From a virus, in the IMG/VR virus record IMGVR_UViG_3300032323_003558, positions 1 to 25,798 of that record: a stretch of 25,798 nucleotides of DNA. One strand, 5' to 3'. Position 1 is the first letter of the stretch. Each line of letters opens with the position of its first letter. The position numbers were made by a program, and so were the translations under genes. Under the pieces are notes generated by a model. It had not been told where the DNA came from and searched no databases. It saw only the letters and a list, made by a program, of their open reading frames with translations. Shown piece after piece: positions 1 through 8,282 of this stretch.

Positions 1-11
1 ATCCGTATTTC

Positions 12-1169
12 TCATTGCCCGCCATCAACAAGTTCATTCAATATCTCTTTCCAGTCTGTGTTTCTAACCTTATCAACCTTTGCCATATTTTCTAGGAACT
101 TACTCCATATAGCGTCGTCGCCAGGTAGGCGAGCATGCTCTATAATATCGTTGATGTGCTTGTGATTGATTGCACCTAGATAGTCTATTGCCTTAGATTT
201 AAGATCCTTTGGTAGATTTCTAATATCAAAATACTTTGGGTCGTGCAACCTATTTTGCAAACTAACCTCGACCAACGCTGGCATGGTATCTGCCCAATCT
301 ATAATATCTTGGATATAAAACACGTTTAGTATGCTAACGGTCGGTTGGATAACCACCCTAAACATATCGCATTCCGTCATGAATCTCCTAACATTGGTAT
401 CTATGCTAGACCAAGTTGATCCGTACCTTATGTATTCTGCCTGGGAACCAACGGCATCGATGCTAGGCATCATGATGCCTTTAAAATTCTTCAGCATTTC
501 GATCCATTTATAATTGAAAGCCTGGAAGTTGCTGTTGAATTCTAGTGTTACGGTTTCGTTATACCCCTTGGCTACTAACTTTTCCAAGATGGCATATGTT
601 GATTTGATAAGGCTTGGTTCTCCGCCGGTGAAGTAAATCCGCGACCCCGGAGAGATCTTGTCAAAGAGGTCATCGATATCCTTGAAAGAGTACGGAGATG
701 CGAGGTCAAACTTAGAAACCTTATTACGTATCTCAACGTAATGATCTTGATGATCGGGGTTGGATCGAACCTCATCTAGGATTGAGCTGGACGATTTAGG
801 TCCGCACGTTATGCACAGCATGTTGCACCTATTGCTGAGCCGTAGGTCAACTACTGAATATCCGGGCTTTTCGTAATCGTCTATGGAATTTCTAGATAAC
901 CACGAGCTATTTTCTCGAGTTCGTTTTGACATAAACCCGTTGTTGTCATTCCACTCGCATCTACCGCAGCTTTTGGGATATTCGCCTTTTAAAAACTTAT
1001 CTTTAACCGCCTTGAGATAGTCACTTGATTCGTATTTAGATATGTCTCCCCTATAATTTTCGGTATTATCCATCCAACAACACGGCCTTACACCACCAGA
1101 CGGAGTTGTGGCTATTCCGGTCCAAGGCATTATGCAAAATGATTTTGATATGTTATCTGTTATACCCAT
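12..1169 (-). CDS. Radical SAM protein with N-terminal twitch-like cysteine set
   Basis: 385 aa from the ATG at 1169. The N-terminus carries a twitch/SPASM-like cysteine set: FCIMPW (C12), PCC (C30, C31) and CGRC (C68, C71). The radical SAM core follows, with CX3CX2C at C115/C119/C122 for the [4Fe-4S] cluster that cleaves S-adenosylmethionine, and a GGEP motif near 182-185 that normally contacts SAM. This order, auxiliary-cluster domain before the core, matches the family usually named twitch domain-containing radical SAM protein. An in-frame TTG at 1187 gives six more residues. I prefer the ATG because it overlaps the upstream oxygenase stop by 10 nt, exactly as the paralogous junction at 1932-1941 does. 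It is the last gene of the cassette in the window. Substrate unknown. Confidence 0.88.
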   Translation of the reverse strand: MGITDNISKSFCIMPWTGIATTPSGGVRPCCWMDNTENYRGDISKYESSDYLKAVKDKFLKGEYPKSCGRCEWNDNNGFMSKRTRENSSWLSRNSIDDYEKPGYSVVDLRLSNRCNMLCITCGPKSSSSILDEVRSNPDHQDHYVEIRNKVSKFDLASPYSFKDIDDLFDKISPGSRIYFTGGEPSLIKSTYAILEKLVAKGYNETVTLEFNSNFQAFNYKWIEMLKNFKGIMMPSIDAVGSQAEYIRYGSTWSSIDTNVRRFMTECDMFRVVIQPTVSILNVFYIQDIIDWADTMPALVEVSLQNRLHDPKYFDIRNLPKDLKSKAIDYLGAINHKHINDIIEHARLPGDDAIWSKFLENMAKVDKVRNTDWKEILNELVDGGQ

Positions 1170-1726
1170 GATGAAAATCCAGTGCAAACCTCATCGTAGT
1201 CAAGATTCTTATATGTGACAGAAAAGAATATGGCAGGCCTTGCAGCAACATGTATGGCCCCGTGCGGCAGGGCAACGTTATGTATGACTGGATGCTCTAG
1301 ATTATATTTGTCAAATAGCGTATCGTTCCAATCGTAAAACCAATTTGGAGGGTCGTTAACGGTATCCACGTCCCTGGGTGTAAAATTACAATTTGTTGAT
1401 GAAAGTTTTGATAAATCTTTACCCACAAGCGAAAATATAAAAGAGTTTTTGAGATCTACGGCCATTGGGATGTGTAGTGCGGTCTTTCGTCCTCTGTCGA
1501 TGTGAGGCAACGACGTGCCAGTGACATAATATACCTCAATCGCGTGAGCAGGGAGTGGCAAAAACTGGTTCAAGTAGTCAACATCATCATGTTTCAACAC
1601 CGAGCCTGAATGCTCTGGCGTCCACTTATGCTGGGGGTGTGTGTTTTTGAATTTCTTATCATATATGCGAGCAAAGGTCTCCGTGACTGTTGCAGGAAAG
1701 TTCTTCAAAATCTTAATGTTGTCCAT
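1160..1726 (-). CDS. 2OG-Fe(II) oxygenase-like protein, copy A
   Basis: 188 aa. PHIDRGR supplies an H-x-D pair (H75, D77). Late in the protein ALPHG (H155) is followed eight residues later by R163 and a hydrophobic FFSV strand. This H-x-D...H...R order is the facial triad plus 2-oxoglutarate-binding arginine of double-stranded beta-helix oxygenases. The length suits a single catalytic domain. Such enzymes hydroxylate or otherwise oxidise proteins, nucleic acids or small molecules; the substrate here is unknown. An AGGAT ribosome-binding sequence lies about 10 nt before the ATG. The 3' end overlaps the downstream radical SAM gene by 10 nt, so the two are probably translationally coupled. A paralogue is encoded at 1932-2510. 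Assignment rests on motifs, without a search. Confidence 0.72.
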   Translation of the reverse strand: MDNIKILKNFPATVTETFARIYDKKFKNTHPQHKWTPEHSGSVLKHDDVDYLNQFLPLPAHAIEVYYVTGTSLPHIDRGRKTALHIPMAVDLKNSFIFSLVGKDLSKLSSTNCNFTPRDVDTVNDPPNWFYDWNDTLFDKYNLEHPVIHNVALPHGAIHVAARPAIFFSVTYKNLDYDEVCTGFSSWV

Positions 1727-1773
1727 TGAAAATAATCCTATTGATGTTTTTACAACTCACGGAATCATAAATG

Positions 1774-1941
1774 CTATTGCATGTTCTCATTCCACGCATG
1801 CTGAGCTGCATCGTGCGCCGAATCTAATTCCCAGCTTTCTGACTTGATTTTTAAACATTCACACATTAAGATCTCATCGGTGTGTTGAGTAGAATTAAAA
1901 GTCCGTGAGTGCAATCTCGATATGCTGTTGGTCATACCCAT
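1774..1941 (-). CDS. 55-codon ORF starting like the adjacent radical SAM gene; probable remnant
   Basis: Reading from the ATG at 1941 gives 55 codons to a TAG at 1774. The ATG overlaps the stop of oxygenase copy B by 10 nt, the same geometry as between copy A and its radical SAM gene. The first eight residues, MGMTNSIS, resemble the start of that radical SAM protein, MGITDNIS, and similarity then stops. The rest has one CEC and an acidic, helical-looking C-terminus with no motif I recognise. The simplest reading is the 5' stub of a deleted or replaced radical SAM gene in a duplicated oxygenase-radical SAM module. A real small protein is possible. It occupies most of the 205-bp gap between the oxygenase genes. 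Confidence 0.35.
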   Translation of the reverse strand: MGMTNSISRLHSRTFNSTQHTDEILMCECLKIKSESWELDSAHDAAQHAWNENMQ

Positions 1942-2510
1942 GCAGCAAACTTTGAACAGATTTCTTCGTATGGCATTACGTATGATACAGAAAAAAAAGC
2001 TCCTATCTTTTTAGAAAAGTTTGCACCGCCGTGGGGTAAGGCTACGTTGTGTAACACTGGATGTTCAAAGTAGTATCTTTCAAAAGAAAGATCATCCCAG
2101 TGATAAAACCAGCTGTCGGGATCGTTAACCACAACAATGTTAGCCGATATCCGTCGCGGGCTAAACTCTTCTTTCTTTGCTACAAGATTCGGAATAGACG
2201 TGTTTTTTACCGAATATATAAACATGTTTTTAGCATCTACATTTATTGGAATTTGAAAAGCACTTTTTCGTCCTCTATCTATATGAGGATCGATCCTTCC
2301 ATTAGCATAGTATATTTCGATACTTAGAATATCCGGTATTGGTAACAGTTGTTTCAACGCATGAAAGTCTTCGTGCTCTAATGCAGATGCTGAGAAACTT
2401 TTTGACCAACGATCCTGGGGATCCTTGCCGTCAAATTTAGAGTTATATACCGCACGAAACGCTTGGAGAACTCTGTTAGGAGTGTTTTTAAGAACCGTGA
2501 TGTTATCCAT
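1932..2510 (-). CDS. 2OG-Fe(II) oxygenase-like protein, copy B
   Basis: 192 aa, clearly paralogous to the protein at 1160-1726. Both start MDNI, both have PHIDRGRK, HNVALPHG and FFSV, and both end in a WV dipeptide. Putative iron ligands are H76, D78 and H160. At the position where copy A has arginine (R163), this copy has lysine (K168) in the stretch SKKIGAFF, so 2-oxoglutarate binding may differ. The ATG at 2510 forms a TAATG junction with the upstream radical SAM gene, sharing one base, which indicates translational coupling. The DNA here is noticeably more A+T-rich by eye (roughly 37-42% G+C in lines I counted) than the sheath gene. Substrate unknown. Confidence 0.72.
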   Translation of the reverse strand: MDNITVLKNTPNRVLQAFRAVYNSKFDGKDPQDRWSKSFSASALEHEDFHALKQLLPIPDILSIEIYYANGRIDPHIDRGRKSAFQIPINVDAKNMFIYSVKNTSIPNLVAKKEEFSPRRISANIVVVNDPDSWFYHWDDLSFERYYFEHPVLHNVALPHGGANFSKKIGAFFSVSYVMPYEEICSKFAAWV

Positions 2511-3625
2511 TAAAATACTGTCCTTTCTCGATTGCTGTCGCTTGCGCTACTGAAATCATAGATGCTTCCGCATGTGCGACCACAGCACATCAGCTTACCT
2601 ACGGGTAACGACTCCATATCTAACGACCAGCTTTCGACCAATTTAGCGCCAATCCAATCATGGTTGATTATGTCCTCGATGGTGTGGTGTCTTAGTGAGT
2701 TAAAATCGAAGCCGTAGTGATCTAACAATTTCTTGATCTGAACCTTTTGGGTGTTTTTGCCATGATGGTACATACCGCTGGCCGTCCACGTGCATGGCCA
2801 CAACCTTGCCTCGAAGTCCACGAACACGGCTTTTTGTTTACGAAATTTGCAATCAATGCTGGTCCGGTTTATGTAGTTGCTCCAGCTACCAAAATCCTTC
2901 ACGATTTGGTCGAACTGTAGGCTGCTTCCGGCTAGATACTTGTTCGTGGGAGCTTGCAACGCATACTCTGATCTTTTCGTGCTTACCTTGTCTGCGAGCT
3001 CGGTCTTTACCCATCCCTGGTAGTTCTTTTCATTTATGAATCTGTTGGTCTTCTTCACGTTGAACTCAATGAAGCCGAGCTTTTGAGCAAGTTCCTTTGC
3101 CTCTTCTACCTGGTGCTCGTTATGCGCGAATACGAGGAAGTCCCAGCGAGCCCGTCCGTTGGCCGCGATGAATGCCCGCGCATTATCCATGATCTTGTCG
3201 AAATTGCTGTTTACCCTGTAGATGCCGTTGGTATCGCCCAGCCCGTCTATGCTGAATACGACTTTCCCCCTATCACCAATGATTCCCGCCAACTCAGTCC
3301 ACCAATCGCGGCTTCTTGCGCTACCATTTGTCATTATGTTGATAAATGCCGAACTTCCCTGTTCGCGCAACCAAGACAGGCATTCAAGGATGTTGTTGCT
3401 GGCTATGACATCTCCGTAGTTACCGCACTGGGTTATTAGTTTCACGTTTTTTATGAGCTTATCCGGAAAAATACGCCTGTAGTCGTCTATGGTTAATTCC
3501 CCGATAGGCATTTCTGGATTTAAGGAACCGTTATACACACGCGCGCATTGTGGACAAAGCAGGTTGCATCGGCTTGTGTGGTCTATCTGCACCGATTCTA
3601 TTTGATCGATCTCAAGATATTTCAT
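2510..3625 (-). CDS. Radical SAM protein with C-terminal SPASM-like cysteines
   Basis: 371 aa. RCNLLCPQC near the N-terminus gives the radical SAM CX3CX2C cluster (C20, C24, C27). The usual GGEP position is occupied by CGNYGD, as in the two related proteins at 9681-10682 and 10679-11758. A shared HNEHQ motif lies in mid-protein. Cysteines in the C-terminal third (CKFRK, WPCTW, MCCGRTCG) form a SPASM-like auxiliary cluster region. SPASM enzymes often modify peptides but also act on sugars and small molecules. It overlaps its upstream neighbour by 4 nt (ATGA) and its downstream neighbour by 1 nt. Substrate unknown. Confidence 0.87.
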   Translation of the reverse strand: MKYLEIDQIESVQIDHTSRCNLLCPQCARVYNGSLNPEMPIGELTIDDYRRIFPDKLIKNVKLITQCGNYGDVIASNNILECLSWLREQGSSAFINIMTNGSARSRDWWTELAGIIGDRGKVVFSIDGLGDTNGIYRVNSNFDKIMDNARAFIAANGRARWDFLVFAHNEHQVEEAKELAQKLGFIEFNVKKTNRFINEKNYQGWVKTELADKVSTKRSEYALQAPTNKYLAGSSLQFDQIVKDFGSWSNYINRTSIDCKFRKQKAVFVDFEARLWPCTWTASGMYHHGKNTQKVQIKKLLDHYGFDFNSLRHHTIEDIINHDWIGAKLVESWSLDMESLPVGKLMCCGRTCGSIYDFSSASDSNRERTVF

Positions 3626-5001
3626 TTCGGTTCTGTATCTTTCAGGAGATCGTACAGCTCTGGTATGTATGTTTCAATGCTGTGGCCACGGATCTTATCC
3701 AGTTTGCGCGTTACCTGCCAAAATCTTGGAAGTTCTTCGCTGAAATCCTTGGCATACATGTAATCAACATATTGATCCAAGAGGCCGGTGACGGACTTAA
3801 TGCTGGCTTCCTTGCGATCCGCCTTGAAATCGCTTTGCTCAATGAGAGCCACGAGATGTGGTTTAAATCTCTCGTACTTGGCCTTGACCGTCTCCTTGGC
3901 AAAGGGAGGCAGCATCCGTATGTTATAAAACTTCGGACCATGTAGGGGATGGGGCGTTATTACCGGCATCCAGTTGTCATCATTTACTCGCCGTATTTTG
4001 TTCAGCAATATCCATTCCATGAATTCGGGAAAGTGCAGAACGTTGAAAACATTTATCGTCGCTGCTATCCAGATACGAAAGTTACCTTCAGCCTGGCTGA
4101 GCTTGATCAGATTCTTGTGTATTTGATCGAAGTTGGACGGATACCTCATGTAATGGTTGATATCTCCAACCCCGTCGATGCTAGCTCCGATGTTAACCTG
4201 CTTAAAGTGTTTCCATATGCTTAGTGCTCTAGCTGGAACGTTCGTTAAGTTTGTGTTGTATTCTATTAGCATCTTAGGCGCCTGTCCTTGATCAACACAT
4301 TTTTGCAGGAACTCGTAGTGACGATCGATGAGAAGAGGCTCTCCTCCAACTATGTATAACTTGGTGATCTGCGGTATCCGCTCATACATCTGGGCCCAGT
4401 AGCTTTCGCTTTCGTGCCAACCGTAAACGTCGTTTTTTGGAGAATACCTGCCGTTTTCGTTCTCCACTAGCTCAACCACACCGTGGCTATCCTTGAAGGA
4501 CGGACCCCATAGTTTAACCTGATCGTTGTACCATTGGCTGCTATCCGTTGGTCCGCACATGCGACATTTTAAATTGCAAAGATTACCAAATCTTACGTCA
4601 TAGAACGTGCTAGCTATTTCTTTTGTATCGATGGAACCGTCCTCGGTCGTGTGCTCGAGCAGATGGTCCCAGCTGAAGGTACCGCGTTGGATCCATACAA
4701 GATTTTCGTAATGCTGCCTGGAGTTCATCCCTGCGGCACTTTCGGTTTGGCATCTCACGCATTCAGGATGCCACTTTCCTTCCATCATCGTCCTGCGTAT
4801 CTCGCGCGCTAGTGGACTGTTTCTAGCACTTTCTAGGTTTGAATGATTGGCATTGTAAACCTTGCCATCCTCGTCTTTTAGGATTCCAGCAGAGGGTCCG
4901 TGCTGTGCCTGGCAGCATATCCGGATGTCACCGTTAGATCTCAGGCTTTGGCTGATCCAAGGGATGGGACAAAGGGTTGAGTTTTTCCAATCTATGGTCA
5001 T
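3622..5001 (-). CDS. Radical SAM protein with N-terminal twitch-like cysteine set
   Basis: 459 aa. The N-terminal cysteines are C11 (LCPIPW), C29/C30 (RICC) and C81/C84 (CVRC). The radical SAM cluster is C142/C146/C149 in LCNLKCRMC, and GGEP is at 219-222. An ID(G)VG strand typical of these cores follows in mid-protein. It resembles the proteins at 6951-8282 and 8279-9673 most closely, sharing the insert between the auxiliary and core cysteines with an acidic DGSID-type turn. ATGA overlaps join it to both neighbouring genes. It probably installs or rearranges a bond by radical chemistry; the substrate cannot be inferred from sequence. Confidence 0.88.
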   Translation of the reverse strand: MTIDWKNSTLCPIPWISQSLRSNGDIRICCQAQHGPSAGILKDEDGKVYNANHSNLESARNSPLAREIRRTMMEGKWHPECVRCQTESAAGMNSRQHYENLVWIQRGTFSWDHLLEHTTEDGSIDTKEIASTFYDVRFGNLCNLKCRMCGPTDSSQWYNDQVKLWGPSFKDSHGVVELVENENGRYSPKNDVYGWHESESYWAQMYERIPQITKLYIVGGEPLLIDRHYEFLQKCVDQGQAPKMLIEYNTNLTNVPARALSIWKHFKQVNIGASIDGVGDINHYMRYPSNFDQIHKNLIKLSQAEGNFRIWIAATINVFNVLHFPEFMEWILLNKIRRVNDDNWMPVITPHPLHGPKFYNIRMLPPFAKETVKAKYERFKPHLVALIEQSDFKADRKEASIKSVTGLLDQYVDYMYAKDFSEELPRFWQVTRKLDKIRGHSIETYIPELYDLLKDTEPK

Positions 5002-6314
5002 TTTAGGAAATCCATGTGTGGGAATGCCGTCCAGTAATCGATCTGTCTGAGCTCTGAAAGCTTATTATAGTATTCCCTAGCTTTCTTCCGTAGACCCTCG
5101 TCGTCAATATCAGCGTTGTTTAGGGCCGTAATAAGACCTCGCACGGCCTTGATCTCTCGACCTTTGTTGGGACTAATGGTGCAAAACCAACTGGTCGATA
5201 TGAATTCTTCTAGCCTTGATATCTCAACCTTCCTAAGCTCAAGGGGTACTAACTCGTGTCTTAACCATTCCTTGCCCCTTACGGTGGTAAAACCGAGGTG
5301 AAACCGCGTGTTATTTGTTTTGGCACAGTAATCATCCAGATACCTAAGGAGATCCACGATGCCTATGCAATTTGCCGTTTGTAAGCAGGTCTGGGTTACC
5401 GTGGACCAGCCGTCATGCAAAGACGTGCTCATTTCTATGCTGCGGATCACGTGCGGCCATTTGGTGTGGTATCGTATCAGCTCGTCCTGGCGCATGTATG
5501 CGTCAATGCTAAAACGTAACAAACCGCCTTTAAACTTATTTAGGAGGGAAATTATGTCCTCATCTATGAGGGTAGCATTGGTACTAATGTCCAGCGTGAT
5601 GTTAGCAGCGAATTCGGTTGCTGCTATTTCTTTCATGAAATCCACGCTGTGCTTGTCAGCAAAAACCTCGCCACCCCTAAACTCCATGTAAAGGATGTTC
5701 CTAAGATTTTCCATTATCTGGGATTTGAAAAATTGGCTCTCGCTTAGATATTCGTCACCGCCCTGCTTTGCGAGCTCCAAGCTGCCCTGCATTTGTCCGG
5801 TCATTCGTGAGCCCCATTTTGAATATTCTTTGTATATCATGCTGCTTAGATTTGGACTGCACATGATGCAGTTAAGATTGCACTTGGTGCTTAGTCTTAC
5901 TTCCCACCATTGGGGCATGATGTCCACGTAGCCGTTGTTTTTGTGGTATTCCTCCAGCAACGGTAAGACCCGCTCAAGGAACCTACGATTCTTACCCTGT
6001 CTCTTGCTACCTAGGCCGCTCTCTTCCATGCGATAACAAAATGAGCAATTAGATATCCGATCACCTCTCAACATGCGCATCCTGAAATCCATCATGAATC
6101 TGCTATTCCATAGATCGGCGATGGAATCCTCAGCGAGATTAAAAACCTCGGTATCGTTGTTGTAGGTCTCCGCGGTGAGCTCACCGATGGTAAGATGTTT
6201 TGGAATTCCCTTGTCCAGCCCACCTATGCTACAGCATACCCGAGCGTCTCCCTTACCTCTCGTGTTTAGTTGCACGAACGGCACTGTGCAGAAGTTCGCG
6301 TGATTGATGTTCAT
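4998..6314 (-). CDS. Radical SAM protein with N-terminal twitch-like cysteine set
   Basis: 438 aa. The N-terminal set is C9 (FCTVPF), C27/C28 (RVCC) and C90/C93 (CSFC). The core cluster is C145/C149/C152 in KCNLNCIMC. GGE at 214-216 is followed by V rather than P. It is the most divergent of the five proteins with this architecture. Its ATG at 6314 lies just inside the divergent upstream region shared with the plus-strand SDR gene, and a CATAAATA late-type promoter sits 36 nt upstream on the same strand. It is therefore the first gene of a sub-operon running to position 12. The start has only a weak ribosome-binding sequence, but MNINHANFC places the first cysteine at the usual distance. Confidence 0.86.
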   Translation of the reverse strand: MNINHANFCTVPFVQLNTRGKGDARVCCSIGGLDKGIPKHLTIGELTAETYNNDTEVFNLAEDSIADLWNSRFMMDFRMRMLRGDRISNCSFCYRMEESGLGSKRQGKNRRFLERVLPLLEEYHKNNGYVDIMPQWWEVRLSTKCNLNCIMCSPNLSSMIYKEYSKWGSRMTGQMQGSLELAKQGGDEYLSESQFFKSQIMENLRNILYMEFRGGEVFADKHSVDFMKEIAATEFAANITLDISTNATLIDEDIISLLNKFKGGLLRFSIDAYMRQDELIRYHTKWPHVIRSIEMSTSLHDGWSTVTQTCLQTANCIGIVDLLRYLDDYCAKTNNTRFHLGFTTVRGKEWLRHELVPLELRKVEISRLEEFISTSWFCTISPNKGREIKAVRGLITALNNADIDDEGLRKKAREYYNKLSELRQIDYWTAFPHMDFLK

Positions 6315-6350
6315 GTCGAATCTTTATGTTTTGAATGGGATCAGCAAAAA

Positions 6351-6358
6351 TATTTATG
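6351..6358 (-). promoter_or_regulatory. T4-type late promoter octamer, CATAAATA
   Basis: The minus strand reads CATAAATA, matching the NATAAATA core of T4-type late promoters. It lies 36 nt upstream of the ATG at 6314, about the spacing seen at the sheath gene. It would restart minus-strand transcription after the inverted SDR gene. This is motif evidence only; the octamer is short and the DNA here is A+T-rich. Confidence 0.45.
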
Positions 6359-6364
6359 TAGACG

Positions 6365-6370
6365 AAAGGA
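6365..6370 (+). promoter_or_regulatory. Ribosome-binding site deciding the SDR start
   Basis: AAAGGA lies eight bases before the ATG at 6379. This is the ideal Shine-Dalgarno distance for that ATG, while the ATG at 6370 and the upstream TTG/ATG codons at 6304-6315 lack a properly spaced site. It supports a start directly before the nucleotide-binding strand. Confidence 0.6.
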
Positions 6371-6378
6371 TGGTACCA

Positions 6379-6960
6379 ATGCAATCGAACAAAAGGATTT
6401 TGATCTCCGGTAACAAGGGACATGGTGTAGCAAGCGGGATCGACCAGATCATGTCGTCAGATTATCATCTCGAGTTTTGTAGCCGAAAGAATGGCTTTGA
6501 TCTCACCAGTGAATCAGGGCGCCAGAGATTTGTCGAGCTAAGCCTGGGATATGACGTCTTCATCAATAACGCGGCCCTTTGGAGATTCAATCAAACCCTG
6601 CTGGCAGAGGCCGTTTGGAAATCTTGGACCGAAAATAACAAGACAGGTCACATCATAAATCTTGGTAGCACGGCCGACAGGCAAATTTATGGCGGTAACT
6701 GGACATACCCTGCTGAAAAGAAAGCTCTCAGACATCAAAGCATCAGCCAAGCCATGTCATCCTTGGGCGGCAGCGGGATCAAGGTCACGTACCTTGCATA
6801 TGGATACGTGAGCACACCAAACATAGAAAAGAAGCACCCGACCAAGAAAAAGCACGAACCGGTGGAGATAGCTAGATTGATCAAATGGATCATCGAATAC
6901 CCCGTCGATAACAGCAATCTCATCGAGATAGTTTTAGATCCGATCCAATCTCAGAGATAA
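6379..6960 (+). CDS. Short-chain dehydrogenase/reductase (SDR)
   Basis: 193 aa from the ATG at 6379; the frame is open back to 6304. It is a Rossmann-fold NAD(P)-dependent oxidoreductase. SGNKGHG at residues 10-16 is the glycine-rich dinucleotide-binding turn, D41 in FDLT fits the adenine-site aspartate, and INNAA at 62-66 is the NNAG motif. S97, Y110 and K114 (YPAEK) form the catalytic Ser-Tyr-X3-Lys set, so activity is expected. At 193 aa it is short for a classical SDR (about 250). It is the only plus-strand gene in the left 14.9 kb. It overlaps the neighbouring gene convergently by 10 nt at its 3' end. Context suggests redox tailoring of whatever the radical SAM enzymes act on; substrate unknown. 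Confidence 0.83.
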   Translation: MQSNKRILISGNKGHGVASGIDQIMSSDYHLEFCSRKNGFDLTSESGRQRFVELSLGYDVFINNAALWRFNQTLLAEAVWKSWTENNKTGHIINLGSTADRQIYGGNWTYPAEKKALRHQSISQAMSSLGGSGIKVTYLAYGYVSTPNIEKKHPTKKKHEPVEIARLIKWIIEYPVDNSNLIEIVLDPIQSQR

Positions 6961-8282
6961 TCGTGCTTACGGAGCAAGCTAGCAAGCTCAGGTAGCATGG
7001 TATTGATGCTTTCATTTCGCATCTCATCAAGTGATCTGGTAAAACGTAGAAAGCTTTTGAATTCGTTTGAAAGATCCTGGGCAAGCATGTATCTCAGGTA
7101 TCCCCTGACGAGGCTGGCTAATTGTGTCCTGATGTGATCGTTTAAAACGGCAACGGTTTGCCCTTCTAACCAGTTTTCTATGCGACTTCTTATGTGTTCC
7201 TTTATTTCCGGTGGAAGTACCTGCACGTTAAGATGCAACGGGTGTCTCAGCAAATGCATGTTGATCACGTTTGAGATGTCACGAACGTCGTCCATGTGAT
7301 GCACCGAAAACACCCAGTCGAGCAGCTCTGGAAGATAAAGGATGTTATACGCCATCACCGTTGATGCAACCCAGTGGTTGCAGTTTTTCATGGTGGAGAG
7401 TTTCTTGTAGTTCTTCTCGATGGCGCTCCATCGAGATGGGTAACGGATGTAGTCGTTTACCTCGCCCACACCGTCTATGCTGGCACCAATTCTTACTTCT
7501 AGGAAATTGGTCCAAAGTGATAGTATGCGATCTGGTATGTTGGTGATGTTGCTGTTATAGTCGATTATGATCCCTTGGCTTGCTCCTGAGGCGACAAGCA
7601 TTTCCAGGAACTCTTGGTGCTTCTTGATAAAGACCGGTTCTCCGCCGCTGATGTGTATTTTTTTGATGGTCTTGGTCGCTGATATGCAGGACAACAGATC
7701 CGATTGCTCATACCATCTGAAATCTCCGTCGTTGGTGGCCAGTATCTTGCCTTCATGGTTGGAAAGATGAACGGTGTCTGGATTGACATTAAATTTCTTG
7801 TTTCCCAATCCGTACCAATCCTCATACCATGCTGTGCTTTCCCCCGGCCAGCATGACCGGCACTTGATATTGCAGAAATTGCCAAAGCGTATGTCCGCTT
7901 CTCGGAGACCAAACAGGGACGTATCGATGGTGCCATCGTCGGAGGTATGGATCGCACATTCGTCGTAGGTGACTTGGTTTACCTCGGTCTTTGACCACTG
8001 TCTACGGCTCGGAATACCGAGCTCGTCCTCCTGATTGCATCTCGAACATGCCGTGTGCATTTCGCCGCGCAACATGGCAGAACGAACATCCTTGACTAAC
8101 TCGCAGTTGCGTGCCTCTTCTACGGTGTTGTGTTTTGCATTGAGTATGCTACCATCTTTGTCCCTAAAGATGCCCATGGTGACCTTGTCGGCATGGGACT
8201 GGCTGCAAAGCCTATAGTACCCGTTCAACCTGGTGGAAACGCTGTTCCACGGTATAGGACACCAGCTCTTGTTCTCGGTCAT
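6951..8282 (-). CDS. Radical SAM protein with N-terminal twitch-like cysteine set
   Basis: 443 aa. N-terminal cysteines are C8 (WCPIPW), a single C26 (LCSQ, where paralogues have CC) and C79/C82 (CSRC). The radical SAM cluster is C137/C141/C144 in FCNIKCRSC, and GGEP is at 213-216. It is closest to the protein at 3622-5001, sharing FGN(L/F)CN(L/I)KCR and the spacing to GGEP. It starts with an ATGA overlap on its upstream neighbour. Its 3' end overlaps the convergent SDR gene by 10 nt. The loss of one of the paired cysteines may alter ligation of the auxiliary cluster, though the remaining four could suffice. Substrate unknown. Confidence 0.87.
   Translation of the reverse strand: MTENKSWCPIPWNSVSTRLNGYYRLCSQSHADKVTMGIFRDKDGSILNAKHNTVEEARNCELVKDVRSAMLRGEMHTACSRCNQEDELGIPSRRQWSKTEVNQVTYDECAIHTSDDGTIDTSLFGLREADIRFGNFCNIKCRSCWPGESTAWYEDWYGLGNKKFNVNPDTVHLSNHEGKILATNDGDFRWYEQSDLLSCISATKTIKKIHISGGEPVFIKKHQEFLEMLVASGASQGIIIDYNSNITNIPDRILSLWTNFLEVRIGASIDGVGEVNDYIRYPSRWSAIEKNYKKLSTMKNCNHWVASTVMAYNILYLPELLDWVFSVHHMDDVRDISNVINMHLLRHPLHLNVQVLPPEIKEHIRSRIENWLEGQTVAVLNDHIRTQLASLVRGYLRYMLAQDLSNEFKSFLRFTRSLDEMRNESINTMLPELASLLRKHDYL

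Noticed and set aside
1170-1187. TTG start giving six extra residues on the left-most radical SAM protein
   Set aside because: The ATG at 1169 has the same overlap geometry as the duplicated junction at 1941, and TTG lacks a well-spaced RBS.
3083-3439. 118-codon plus-strand frame within a radical SAM gene
   Set aside because: Antisense to a gene with intact CX3CX2C and coupled junctions; no RBS or recognisable protein.
6304-6378. Upstream TTG/ATG starts for the SDR gene
   Set aside because: They would add a 25-residue leader that no SDR needs and overlap the divergent gene; the AAAGGA site points to 6379.
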